From Caldifarciminota bacterium (lineage in GTDB: Bacteria; Hydrothermota; UBA3073): a stretch of DNA of 64,000 bases. Both the position numbers and the translations under genes were made by a program. Positions 52,192-61,082 of the stretch are shown piece by piece (within the stretch, counting starts at the first letter, position 1; every line of letters begins with the position of its first letter). Where the stretch lies: contig JAUWGP010000002.1 in the NCBI GenBank assembly GCA_030606335.1, positions 53,939 to 117,938 on the forward strand, read 5' to 3'. Under the pieces are notes generated by a model. That model was not told the DNA's origin. It made no database searches and worked only from the letters and a program-made list of their open reading frames with translations.

Positions 52192-52739
52192 ATATTATCC
52201 TCGGTATAGGCAATCCCGGTAAAGATTATGAACTCACACGACATAATGTGGGACACCTCCTAATAGACAGCCTATCCAGAGATTACAAAACCTCTCTTAA
52301 AGGTGCAAAAGGCGAATATCTCGAGGCGGATATTGGCATAAAAGGACATCCCTGTAAGATTATAAAGTCCCTCGTATTTATGAATCATTCCGCTATTGTT
52401 GCAAGACAAATTTCAAATTTGCCACAGTATTCACTTTCTCAATTCCTTGTGATAATGGACGATTTCGATATCCCTATCGGTAATATACGACTGAGAAGAA
52501 AAGGAGGCTCAGGTGGACACAGGGGACTTGAATCTATAATATATGCCCTCAATAGTGAGGAATTCCCAAGATTACGTATTGGTATAGGACCATTTGAGGG
52601 GGATGCGGTGGACTTCGTACTATCGAGATTTACCAACAAGGAAATGGATATTTTAAAAGACTCTATAGAAAAGGCACTGAAGGCAGTTAAGCTATTTGTT
52701 ATAGAGGGAGTAGACAGTGCAATGAATTACGCAAATTAG
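52188..52739 (+). CDS. pth: Peptidyl-tRNA hydrolase
   Basis: ILGIGNPGKDYELTRHNVGHLLID, VIMDDFDIPIGNIRLRRKGGSGGHRGLESI. Confidence 0.93.
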   Translation: MNIILGIGNPGKDYELTRHNVGHLLIDSLSRDYKTSLKGAKGEYLEADIGIKGHPCKIIKSLVFMNHSAIVARQISNLPQYSLSQFLVIMDDFDIPIGNIRLRRKGGSGGHRGLESIIYALNSEEFPRLRIGIGPFEGDAVDFVLSRFTNKEMDILKDSIEKALKAVKLFVIEGVDSAMNYAN

Positions 52740-53092
52740 TATAGTTTGATAAATTTTTACAAATACAAAAATTTTTACTCTAATATACTACTTACTAACG
52801 ACTATTGCCGATATCTACCATTTCGAGCATTAGCATAATAATCTTATTAATAATGTCGTTTTTATACTCCATTTTCAAGTATTTCTGTAAAAAGCTATTG
52901 CTTCACCTGCCTGCCGGCAGGCAGGTTGTCCGTCAATCCGTCGCACTTCTTGACAGACGATAGACTCCTCGCAATGACAATTACCTGTTTTCTGTCGTTC
53001 GCAGGCATAAAGCCTGCGGCTACCATTTTAAACTTTGGAGTTCTGTGAAAGTGTTTACCCTGTAGAGGAATACTCTATGGGGTCACAGTTCT

Positions 53093-53111
53093 GCATTAAC
53101 ACGGTTAATGC
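53093..53111. repeat. Hairpin GCATTAAC-ACG-GTTAATGC, intergenic relative of the T9SS palindromic element
   Basis: Compensatory change relative to GCATCAAC-ACG-GTTGATGC at 24223-24271. Confidence 0.65.
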
Positions 53112-53154
53112 ACTACATAGTACTCCAAAACAATAGATAAGGGGGGTAACATAA

Positions 53155-53997
53155 ATGCGTAAAAATATATACATCATAATCGGTGTGGTTATATTTATCA
53201 TTCTCCTTCTTGCTATTTTCTCAGTATCAATCACGTCAAGGTTCTTAACAAGAGGAAACATCGCATTAATAGAGATCGAAGGTGAGATTGTCGAATCGAA
53301 AAAAATAATCAAAAACCTCGAAAAGGTGAAGGAAAGTCCCTTCATAAAAGGTGTCGTCGTTCGTCTCGAAACACCGGGTGGGGCGGTGGTTCCCTGTCAG
53401 GAGATAGTGGACGAGATAGACATACTGCAGGATGAGGGAAAGATCGTTGTGGCTTCACTCGGAACCATTGCAACATCCGGTGGCTACTACATAGCATCCA
53501 CCGCAGACAGAATAGTGTCGAATCCAGGGACCATCACGGGTTCAATAGGTGTGATAATGCAGCTACCATCTGTGGAAGAACTCACAAAGAAAATAGGTAT
53601 TGAGATGAGGGTGATAAAGTCGAGAGAATATAAGGATATAGCCTCACCATTCAGGAAAATGAGGAAAGATGAGAGGGAACTATTACAAGATGTAGTAAAT
53701 GATGTGTACAACCAGTTTGTGGATGAGGTAGTGAATGGCAGGGGAATAGATAAAGACAGCATTTTAAAGATTGCCGACGGAAGGATATTTTCCGGTAAAA
53801 TTGCAAAGGAATTGGGGCTTGTTGATACCCTTGGCACACTAAATGATGCAATAGCCATTGCCGGAGAACTTGCTGGTATAAAAGGGAAACCTAACGTAAT
53901 CACACTCAAGGAGAGAAAGACACCCGCAATATTCAGACTGTTCTCGTCCATTGACAACAAAATGGGTGTTAGTCTTAAATACATTTACAATCCATAA
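53155..53997 (+). CDS. sppA: Signal peptide peptidase SppA (S49)
   Basis: KGVVVRLETPGGAVVPCQEI, ATSGGYYIASTADRIVSNPGTITGSIGVIM. Confidence 0.92.
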   Translation: MRKNIYIIIGVVIFIILLLAIFSVSITSRFLTRGNIALIEIEGEIVESKKIIKNLEKVKESPFIKGVVVRLETPGGAVVPCQEIVDEIDILQDEGKIVVASLGTIATSGGYYIASTADRIVSNPGTITGSIGVIMQLPSVEELTKKIGIEMRVIKSREYKDIASPFRKMRKDERELLQDVVNDVYNQFVDEVVNGRGIDKDSILKIADGRIFSGKIAKELGLVDTLGTLNDAIAIAGELAGIKGKPNVITLKERKTPAIFRLFSSIDNKMGVSLKYIYNP

Positions 53998-54481
53998 TAG
54001 CTTCACAAAATAAAGGTATCGAAGCTGGGTTGTCGGTAGCGAAACTCGTAACGAAACTCGAAACTGGAAGCTCGAAACTGGAAAGATAATAGAAACAAGA
54101 AAAGCCATAAGAAGTTTTATTGTAAAACCTGTTGGTGCTGGTTTAAATAATATGAGTTTTGTATCGCTCCACCAAGGTGGAGCACTCCATTCACATACAG
54201 ATATGTTTCGGAGTGCAATAGCTTGCTATTGCAAAATAAAAAGTAATCTTTCTTAAAAGGCATCAGGAGATAGGAAGATTTCAGGAAGAGGTGGTTGTTC
54301 TCGAACTCTTTGTCAGTATTGGCTCAGGACGAGCTTCGAGCCTCAATACCTGCCTACCGCAGGCAGGCGAGCATGGACAACGTTAAACGAAAAAGGTTTA
54401 GAAGCTGGGTTCACCCCGTTAAATAAAAGTAATTTAACAGGGTGAACAGTAACAAAACTCATAAACAACAATTAAAAACAT

Positions 54482-55396
54482 ATGACAGAAATCACCTGCA
54501 TAGATGTGGGAGGTACTTATATAAAAGCAGGAAACGTGGTGAAAGGTAAGGTGAAAGACGAAAGAAAGGTAGATACAGGCGAGTCACGTATGCTTCCCAG
54601 AACCCTGCTTAAGATTATTGTTGAATTGGGTGGTGAGGCAGTTGGTATTGGTATGCCAGGGTTGGTCGACTGTGATGGAAGAGTTTCGTTCCCGCCAAAC
54701 CTTTCAGGTATAGAGTCACTCTCTATAAAAGAATTCCTTGAAGGAGAACTCAATATCCCTGTATTTGTTGATAATGACGCAAATATGGCTGCACTTGGTG
54801 AGTTCAAATACGGAGCAGGAAGAGGAGTAGAAAATCTTATTATGTTAACACTTGGAACCGGTGTTGGAGGTGGGATAATTATAGATGGCAAGGTCTATCA
54901 TGGTAGGGGATATGCTGGGGAAGTGGGACATATTACAATAAATCCAGATGGTCCTCTTTGCAATTGTAGTAACTATGGATGCCTTGAAGCATTTATAGGT
55001 TCAAGCAGTATTACTCATAGGGCAGAAAATTATGTGAAAATTGGAATAAAAACCACTCTGAAAAGGCACGCTGGTAAAATCACACCAAAGATTATTGAGG
55101 ATGAAGCAAATAAGGGTGATTCTGTAGCGAAGGATGTTGTAACAAAGATGGGAATCTATCTTGGCATAGCTATCTCAAATTACTGTGCTGTACTCGACCC
55201 GGAAAGGGTAATTATAGGTGGTGGTTTATCAAAAATGGGTAATATCCTACTCGAAAGCACTAAAAAAGAGGTTCAAAAGAGGTTGTATACAAGGAAAGAT
55301 GTTGATATAGTGTTTGGTCAATTAGGAGACCAGGCAGCCTTGCTCGGATGTTATGAAATGGTAATTTATGGGGTCGGGCTGGAATCTGGAATCTAA
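54482..55396 (+). CDS. ROK family protein (glucokinase-like)
   Basis: CIDVGGTYIKAG, VFVDNDANMAALGE, LTLGTGVGGGIIIDG, GEVGHITINPDGPLCNCSNYGCLEAF. Confidence 0.9.
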   Translation: MTEITCIDVGGTYIKAGNVVKGKVKDERKVDTGESRMLPRTLLKIIVELGGEAVGIGMPGLVDCDGRVSFPPNLSGIESLSIKEFLEGELNIPVFVDNDANMAALGEFKYGAGRGVENLIMLTLGTGVGGGIIIDGKVYHGRGYAGEVGHITINPDGPLCNCSNYGCLEAFIGSSSITHRAENYVKIGIKTTLKRHAGKITPKIIEDEANKGDSVAKDVVTKMGIYLGIAISNYCAVLDPERVIIGGGLSKMGNILLESTKKEVQKRLYTRKDVDIVFGQLGDQAALLGCYEMVIYGVGLESGI

Positions 55397-55507
55397 CTCA
55401 ATTTCTATCTAATCTTTCTCTTCACTCGATTTCTCGCTAACAGATATAAGATAAAAAATGTTAGAAGTTTCCGGGACTTAACTAAGAAAATATTAACCGA
55501 CGAAAGT

Positions 55508-56761
55508 CTATTTACTTGGATCACTAACCCTTCCTAAGAATAAGATAATTCCTGTTTCCCTGTCTTGAATTAAAAATATAAATGGATGGTCTGCACGGAA
55601 TGTTGGTATTCTTGGTTCATCAGGTCCAATAGAAGTCATTTTCATAATAACAGCAGTTGCTGCTGCAGCTTCTGTACCCTCTTCATTTACTTCAACAAAA
55701 GCCTGATGTATTACCTGGCTAATGGTTAAATCTTTATTTCCTGTCATTCCAGAGAAATCTGCAACCCCAGAAAAGGCGATAGGCATTCCCATTTCTTCGA
55801 GTGTGTTCGCCATAAAATATTTAGTCTCAAACTTAAACCTGGGTATAAAGATATCAACTCTCTGTTCTTTTAGCTCTTCTTTCATTTTTAATAATTCATT
55901 TATATCAAGAGAGTTTTCAAGAGCTTCCATATCATTATTTTTGGGAAGAAGGATTAACATTGATAATTCTTCACCAGAATAGGGTAATTCAAGAATCTGG
56001 AGTTTATCATTTTCAGCATAATTGAATACAGCTTTATCATCGGTTCGTTGCATCATGGGAACCTTTACAATATTATTTGATGTTATACGAAAATCTTGTT
56101 CTATTGTATCGTCTTTATTGAATTGCTTAACCCACTCACCCTTAAAATAAATTGCATTTGTAAGAACCAATCTTGTTAGTGGGGTGATCAATCCAGTAGG
56201 AATTAAATCTTTTATTTTATTATTTGTATGATCTTCAATCCAGTTATTTATTGTAACACGAGAGCCTTCTTGATCTCCCTTAAAATTAAGATTTGTTACT
56301 TTACCACCATAACATTTTTCTACTATATCGAAATATTCATCTAAGAATTGATAATATTGCTGTGCCCACAAAGCATTAGCTGTATGAAGCTTGTACTTTT
56401 TATCTTTTTTATTTATTTCGTTGTATAAATTAGCATAACCCGACCTTCTTGTCTTGTCGTCTTCTGGAAAATGAAAGACAGATAATATTTCTTCTGCTGT
56501 TTGTCCTCTTGCTCCCTCATACGTCATTGCTAATGCTGTTGAGATGCTATAAGGAGAAAAGAAGATATTGCCCTCTTTTGATTTATATTTCGAGTAAAGA
56601 TCGAAGGCAAATTGATTGTTGGCATCAATAACGTCACTTAAAGCCTTAGTAGTTACTCCACTATTATCTACTTCAGGTCCTTTTTTGATACATCCAGGCA
56701 AAAAGATACCTGAAATTGTTAAAGCAGCCAAAACCAAGGCTAACAGGAATTTTTTATACAT
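55508..56761 (-). CDS. Serpin family lipoprotein
   Basis: NIFFSPYSISTALAMTYEGARGQTAEEI, LTNAIYFKGEWVKQF, HQAFVEVNEEGTEAAAATA, DHPFIFLIQDRETGIILFLGRV. Confidence 0.93.
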   Translation of the reverse strand: MYKKFLLALVLAALTISGIFLPGCIKKGPEVDNSGVTTKALSDVIDANNQFAFDLYSKYKSKEGNIFFSPYSISTALAMTYEGARGQTAEEILSVFHFPEDDKTRRSGYANLYNEINKKDKKYKLHTANALWAQQYYQFLDEYFDIVEKCYGGKVTNLNFKGDQEGSRVTINNWIEDHTNNKIKDLIPTGLITPLTRLVLTNAIYFKGEWVKQFNKDDTIEQDFRITSNNIVKVPMMQRTDDKAVFNYAENDKLQILELPYSGEELSMLILLPKNNDMEALENSLDINELLKMKEELKEQRVDIFIPRFKFETKYFMANTLEEMGMPIAFSGVADFSGMTGNKDLTISQVIHQAFVEVNEEGTEAAAATAVIMKMTSIGPDEPRIPTFRADHPFIFLIQDRETGIILFLGRVSDPSK

Positions 56762-57079
56762 AATACCTCCTGGTATAATATTCAGTAGTGCCAAAAATCT
56801 CTCAACTAATTTTTCATAAACTATAGCTTTCAAAGTAATTATCTACTTTTTGCTTGCCTCCCATCAATTCTTGTAGGGGTCGGATTCCTGCCCGACGGGA
56901 ATCCGACCCGTTTCTATAGAATTCTTCAAATCTTATTCTTACTACTATCGGATTGTCCTCTATATACTTACGAATATTATGTAAGGCTTTCGCGTTCCTT
57001 ATTGGCGGGTTTGATAAATCGAACCCCTACATTTTTGCTTTCATATTCTTTCATATTATTTTTCACAGTATCTAATTTC

Positions 57080-57155
57080 CGACAACGGTTTCGGTGTTTA
57101 TGAAGGATGGAGATGATTTAACGAAGCGTTGCAAGCATGCTGTTAACCGCTGTCT
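57080..57155 (-). repeat. attC-like site (weak stem) downstream of pyrE
   Basis: Minus strand CAGCGGTTAACAGC...GAAACCGTTGTCGG; pyrE stop TAA lies in the RYYYAAC-like box. Confidence 0.45.
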
Positions 57156-57679
57156 TGCACAAAACGTTCGAGTTCATCCAGGGTAAAGACTGAAGTAAGG
57201 GAACATCCTATATCCTTGATGTTCTCGCGACCACCTTGTTGCCGATCGATTACACATACGACATGCTTGACTTTTAGTCCCAGTTCCCGCATTTGTCTAA
57301 CCGATGAACACACCTGCCCGGCGGTAGTTATTACATCCTCTACCACCACCGCCGTTTCACCTTCCTTGAATTCACCTTCCACCAGGTTACAAGTGCCATA
57401 TTTCTTGGCAACCTTACGAACGTATAAACAAGGCTTGCCAATCTTTAGGGAAAGTACAGTAGCCAATGGAATACCACCCAACTCTAAACCAGCCAGTTTG
57501 TCGAAAAATGCTGGTAAAAGTCTCTGTAATTCATCCACGACAGCGCTTAATAACACTGGATCGCTTTCAAAGCGGTACTTGTCCCAGTAGAATGAACTGA
57601 TTTTTCCTGACCGCAGCTTGAACTCCCCGGTTAGAAACGAGGTAACTTTTATCTGTTTTGCTAATTTAGCTTTTTCCAT
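57143..57679 (-). CDS. pyrE: Orotate phosphoribosyltransferase
   Basis: LRSGKISSFYWDKYRFESDP, GLELGGIPLATVLSLKIGKPCLYVRKVAKKYG, VVVEDVITTAGQV. Confidence 0.85.
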   Translation of the reverse strand: MEKAKLAKQIKVTSFLTGEFKLRSGKISSFYWDKYRFESDPVLLSAVVDELQRLLPAFFDKLAGLELGGIPLATVLSLKIGKPCLYVRKVAKKYGTCNLVEGEFKEGETAVVVEDVITTAGQVCSSVRQMRELGLKVKHVVCVIDRQQGGRENIKDIGCSLTSVFTLDELERFVQDSG

Positions 57680-57705
57680 AGAATCCTCCTACATTTATGG
57701 CATCG

Positions 57706-58266
57706 TCACAATTTCGGTATTCCTATCCATCTTGGGGTCCTGTTCATGTATTCTTGATATTCATTACCATATGCCTTAAGGCATTCGCGTTCTTCAGGAA
57801 TTGCAATAACAAATGAAAGAATTGTGTATACAATAGAAAACAGTAGGAAAACCCACGAAGCCGAAGCTATACCTACTCCTGTAAACATCACCAATTGAGT
57901 GATGTACATAGGATGTCTTGAAAAACGGTAAAGTCCTTTGGTGAGTGGTTTATTATCAATTGGAGTAGTAGCAGAAGCCACAATAGCTATTGTGTAGGTA
58001 ATTAATCCTACTATAGAAATGGGAAGACCTATGTAGAACCATATCGTCTCTAACTGTAGGGGTAAGAAAATGGAGTATATGAAGGCGAGAAGCCAGATTA
58101 TCCACATAACGGGATGGAGTTTCTTCTCAGTCTCGCTATGTGGTTCATTTACTTTTTTTGCCAGACCTTTGTGAATTAGCATCAGTAAAGGCATTGGCAA
58201 GAAATGATAAAGCATGAAAATCCAGGCATTCCATAAACCCGGGTCAAAGGTCGGTATAATTGGCAT
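57706..58266 (-). CDS. Isoprenylcysteine carboxyl methyltransferase (ICMT)-like membrane protein
   Basis: TKGLYRFSRHPMYITQLVMFTGVGIASASW, PEERECLKAYGNEYQEYMNRTPRWIG. Confidence 0.8.
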   Translation of the reverse strand: MPIIPTFDPGLWNAWIFMLYHFLPMPLLMLIHKGLAKKVNEPHSETEKKLHPVMWIIWLLAFIYSIFLPLQLETIWFYIGLPISIVGLITYTIAIVASATTPIDNKPLTKGLYRFSRHPMYITQLVMFTGVGIASASWVFLLFSIVYTILSFVIAIPEERECLKAYGNEYQEYMNRTPRWIGIPKL

Positions 58267-58281
58267 TTTTTTCTCCTTCTT

Positions 58282-58512
58282 TTACTTTTTTTTCGTTATA
58301 TCTTTATACAATCTCAATATCTCTTTTTTGTATTCAGAAGGTGCTTCGACATGCCCCCAGCCCATCTGGCTTTGCCATAATCCATCATATGCAGAATCAT
58401 GGTACGACTTCAACAAATACGGAATGTTGCATTCCTGCAGTATAGACTCTAATAATATTGCTTCCACTTCATTATTAAGAATAACTATCTTCTCATACCT
58501 ATCATCGCTCAT
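58282..58512 (-). CDS. DUF2007-like small protein
   Basis: YEKIVILNNEVEAILLESILQECNIPYLLKSYHDSAYDG...GHVEAPSEYKKEILRLY. Confidence 0.6.
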   Translation of the reverse strand: MSDDRYEKIVILNNEVEAILLESILQECNIPYLLKSYHDSAYDGLWQSQMGWGHVEAPSEYKKEILRLYKDITKKK

Positions 58513-58579
58513 ATTTATTTCCCTTTTAGATAAGTGTTTTACAATTTCTTTTAAGTGACATTCAGTCAAATGTCAAATA

Positions 58580-58657
58580 ACAAGCCGAGGGTTGGCAAAG
58601 TCCCAAAGTGATTTAGCGAAGCGTCTTAGATACGCTATTATATTACGTTACGGAACT
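58580..58657 (-). repeat. attC-like site (weak stem)
   Basis: Minus strand TTCCGTAAC...ACGCTTCGCTAAATCA...GGCTTGTTATTTG; shares ACGCTTCGYTAAATCA with the 57080 site. Confidence 0.35.
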
Positions 58658-58903
58658 ATTTTTATCAAATGAAATTGCAGAGAGACTTATTTTTTTATAA
58701 ATTTTAAAATCAAAAGAATTCCAGTTATGGGGAAGGGTAGCTGAGCTAATATCTTCAATGACATCCTGTAAAAATACGTTTATTATTTTTATTCCTTTGA
58801 GCCGTTTATGAACCATTTATAAGACATTTGAGTCAACAAATTTTGAAAATTAATAGCCAGATAATTGCCAAAATCGCCAAGCAAATGCCAACTAATCGCC
58901 AAA

Positions 58904-59150
58904 TTATTTGAGAACATAATGAACATTCCTACCTCTACCTTTTGGTAGTAATACTCCTTTCTCAACTAAGTTATTCAAATCTATCCTCGCACCTTCATCT
59001 GAAAGTCCAGTAATTTCACGATACTCTTTATTTGTAATCTTTCCCTTTTCTTTAACATACATCACCGCCTTAATCTGCCTTTCATTCAATCCCAGCTTTC
59101 TCAAATTTTCCTCTGTATAAATATTTTTATAAAACTTGACCGTCAGGCAG
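58904..59150 (-). pseudogene. C-terminal fragment of AlbA_2/RecG-like ATP-binding protein (winged helix), 5' truncated by a palindromic repeat
   Basis: VKFYKNIYTEENLRKLGLNERQIKAVMYVKEKGKITNKEYREITGLSDEGARIDLNNLVEKGVLLPKGRGRNVHYVLK; frame runs into gaccgtcaggcaggc repeat. Confidence 0.65.
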
Positions 59151-59348
59151 GCTTGCCCTACGTCTGTTTACCTGTCTTCCGACAGAGTTAGAGAGGGACA
59201 AATCGGCTTTAATGGTAGCACTATTGCATAGTGCTCCATTAACCTGTCTGTCCCCGCCAAGACGGGGTGGACTATAGGCAGAAAAGGCTTCGGAATAATT
59301 TCTTGCTTAAAGTCAATTTGTGTTGTCCGTATGGATCCTCTGGATATA

Positions 59349-59377
59349 ATTATATATCACAATAAATGTTTTGTCAA
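59349..59377 (-). promoter_or_regulatory. Perfect consensus promoter TTGACA-N17-TATAAT (minus) inside the cassette-like array
   Basis: + strand attata 59349-59354, tgtcaa 59372-59377. Confidence 0.75.
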
Positions 59378-59470
59378 GGGAAAAAAGGGGGGAGGTGTGA
59401 TGGATTGTAGAAAGCAAGTAAGTTACCTGTCTGCCCCCGCCAAGGCGGGGTGGACTATAAGTAGATGTGT

Positions 59471-60411
59471 GTTGTGCGACATCGCAGGGCAATTTCTTAT
59501 TAGTAAATTCAATATTAATGTTCATTTAATACCCAGAATATAATTGATTTATCTTTCAACTTAATGGTTTTTTACATCTAATAGAAACCAACTCACCTAC
59601 TTTATTTAATGGTGGTTCGTCTGATTGATATTTGCCTACTCCAATATCAATAAACCCTTCATCTTCAAGTAATTTACAAATTATTTTTGGATCATTAAAA
59701 CGCATTGGATCTTCAAATGCCTGTTTATTTTTCAAATTGCCATTTATGAAAAGTTCATGAGTTTTTACTCCCGGTCTTAGATTAGTTTTAGGATCATATC
59801 TGTAAATTGTTCTTGATATAATTATTTGTTTACCATCTTTTGATGAAACCCAACATGCATTATTTCCTGATTTCATATGATTAGGGTCTGGTATTGTTTC
59901 AATGTCAAACAGAAAAGTTCCACCTGGTTTCAGGTGTCTTTTAACGTTTTGAATTGTAGCAATTTGGTCTGACTCACTAACAAGTAAGTCGAATGAACAG
60001 TCTGCAATAAATATTAAACCAAACAGCATGTTAATCGAAAAATTTTGCATAAATTGTTTGTAGGTTTTTACTTGAAATCCATATTCATTTTCTTTTAATT
60101 TGCACCTTTTTAACATTTCTGGAGAACTATCTATACCAATTACTTCGTAGCCAAGTTTTTTTATGGGAAAAAGCAATCTTCCAGTACCACAAGCAAGATC
60201 CAATACAGGCATTTCACAAGATTTTAAATAACTTTGTAAAAACTCAAGTTGCCCTTCATCAGGACCCGGTCTTGACATATCCATTGCCAATGCCATCAAG
60301 TCACTATAATGAGAATATATCATAATTTGTCCTCCTTAATATTTGTATTCTGGGTATTTTATCCATTTACTAATTTTAATTAATTAAATTGCCCTTTAGA
60401 TGTCGCACAAC
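59471..60411 (-). mobile_element. Putative gene cassette: methyltransferase bounded by a 13-bp perfect inverted pair
   Basis: gttgtgcgacatc (59471-59483) and gatgtcgcacaac (60399-60411). Confidence 0.6.
59556..60323 (-). CDS. Class I SAM-dependent methyltransferase
   Basis: MPVLDLACGTGRLLFPIKKLGYEVIGIDSSPEML, LKPGGTFLFDIETIPDP. Confidence 0.88.
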   Translation of the reverse strand: MIYSHYSDLMALAMDMSRPGPDEGQLEFLQSYLKSCEMPVLDLACGTGRLLFPIKKLGYEVIGIDSSPEMLKRCKLKENEYGFQVKTYKQFMQNFSINMLFGLIFIADCSFDLLVSESDQIATIQNVKRHLKPGGTFLFDIETIPDPNHMKSGNNACWVSSKDGKQIIISRTIYRYDPKTNLRPGVKTHELFINGNLKNKQAFEDPMRFNDPKIICKLLEDEGFIDIGVGKYQSDEPPLNKVGELVSIRCKKPLS

Positions 60412-60477
60412 GTTGTTTATGTGTAGTTTTCGCCCTCATTTCAATTCGACTACTTGGCATCTGATAGTGTCTCCTAT

Positions 60478-60933
60478 TCAGTGAACTACTATACTCCTGT
60501 CTCTTATTCTTTCTCTCAACTCCCACAATGCCGTTTTGTTGCTCTCATACCTAAGGCAATTCATGGCTTCTTCATAGCTCACCCACGAATACTCGGAATG
60601 CTCTCCCGAACGAAGCAAAGCCTTGTTTTCTATCAATACTCCAAAGCAATATTCAGGAATGACATAGAGACCTGTCTTACTCTTATGCTCACGAAAGTGG
60701 CTTTTTGGAATCATTGCCATAGTATCAAGCTTGAAGTACTTGCTATCTCTTGCGATTCCTGCTTCTTCATATGCTTCTCTCTGAGCTGCTTCGAGTAATG
60801 TTTCATTGTTCTCACCACCGCCAGCTATGAATTGCCAATATCCCTCGCCTTTTCTTTTGAAAACGGCTACTTCCAGCTTTACGTTTTCACCGATAACAAA
60901 CGGAATTACCAATACCTGAAACTCAGCTCTCAT
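60478..60933 (-). CDS. NUDIX hydrolase
   Basis: GGGENNETLLEAAQREAYEEAGI Nudix box. Confidence 0.9.
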   Translation of the reverse strand: MRAEFQVLVIPFVIGENVKLEVAVFKRKGEGYWQFIAGGGENNETLLEAAQREAYEEAGIARDSKYFKLDTMAMIPKSHFREHKSKTGLYVIPEYCFGVLIENKALLRSGEHSEYSWVSYEEAMNCLRYESNKTALWELRERIRDRSIVVH

Positions 60934-61082
60934 ATTGATCCATTCCTAAAGGGTGAAAATTACATATAACGGTTATACTATAAAAATAAACGGATGTATA
61001 TTTAAATTTTTTTAAATGCTCTCTGTCTGCTTATAGAGCCTGCCCCACGTCTTTTTGGAGGGACAAATTGCCTTTAATATGT

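Noticed and set aside
52906-52925. CCTGCCTGCCGGCAGGCAGG palindrome as a terminator or operator
   Set aside because: The same type of palindrome recurs at 54347, 59140 and 63707 in varied contexts; treated as a generic dispersed repeat.
57143-58600. Boundary match for a DUF2007-ICMT-pyrE unit
   Set aside because: Leading GTTATTTGACA does not pair with the trailing CGGTTAAC beyond TAAC, so membership of these genes in the array is uncertain.
59313-59525. 70-aa ORF pair 59313-59525 (-) / 59331-59543 (+)
   Set aside because: Composed of repeat sequence (PPRLGGG from the palindrome) and overlapping a promoter; not credible proteins.
60411-60475. Expected trailing box of the NUDIX cassette (complement of GTTATATGT)
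   Set aside because: Only a weak gtttatgtgta near 60414; the integron prediction is not cleanly met for this unit.
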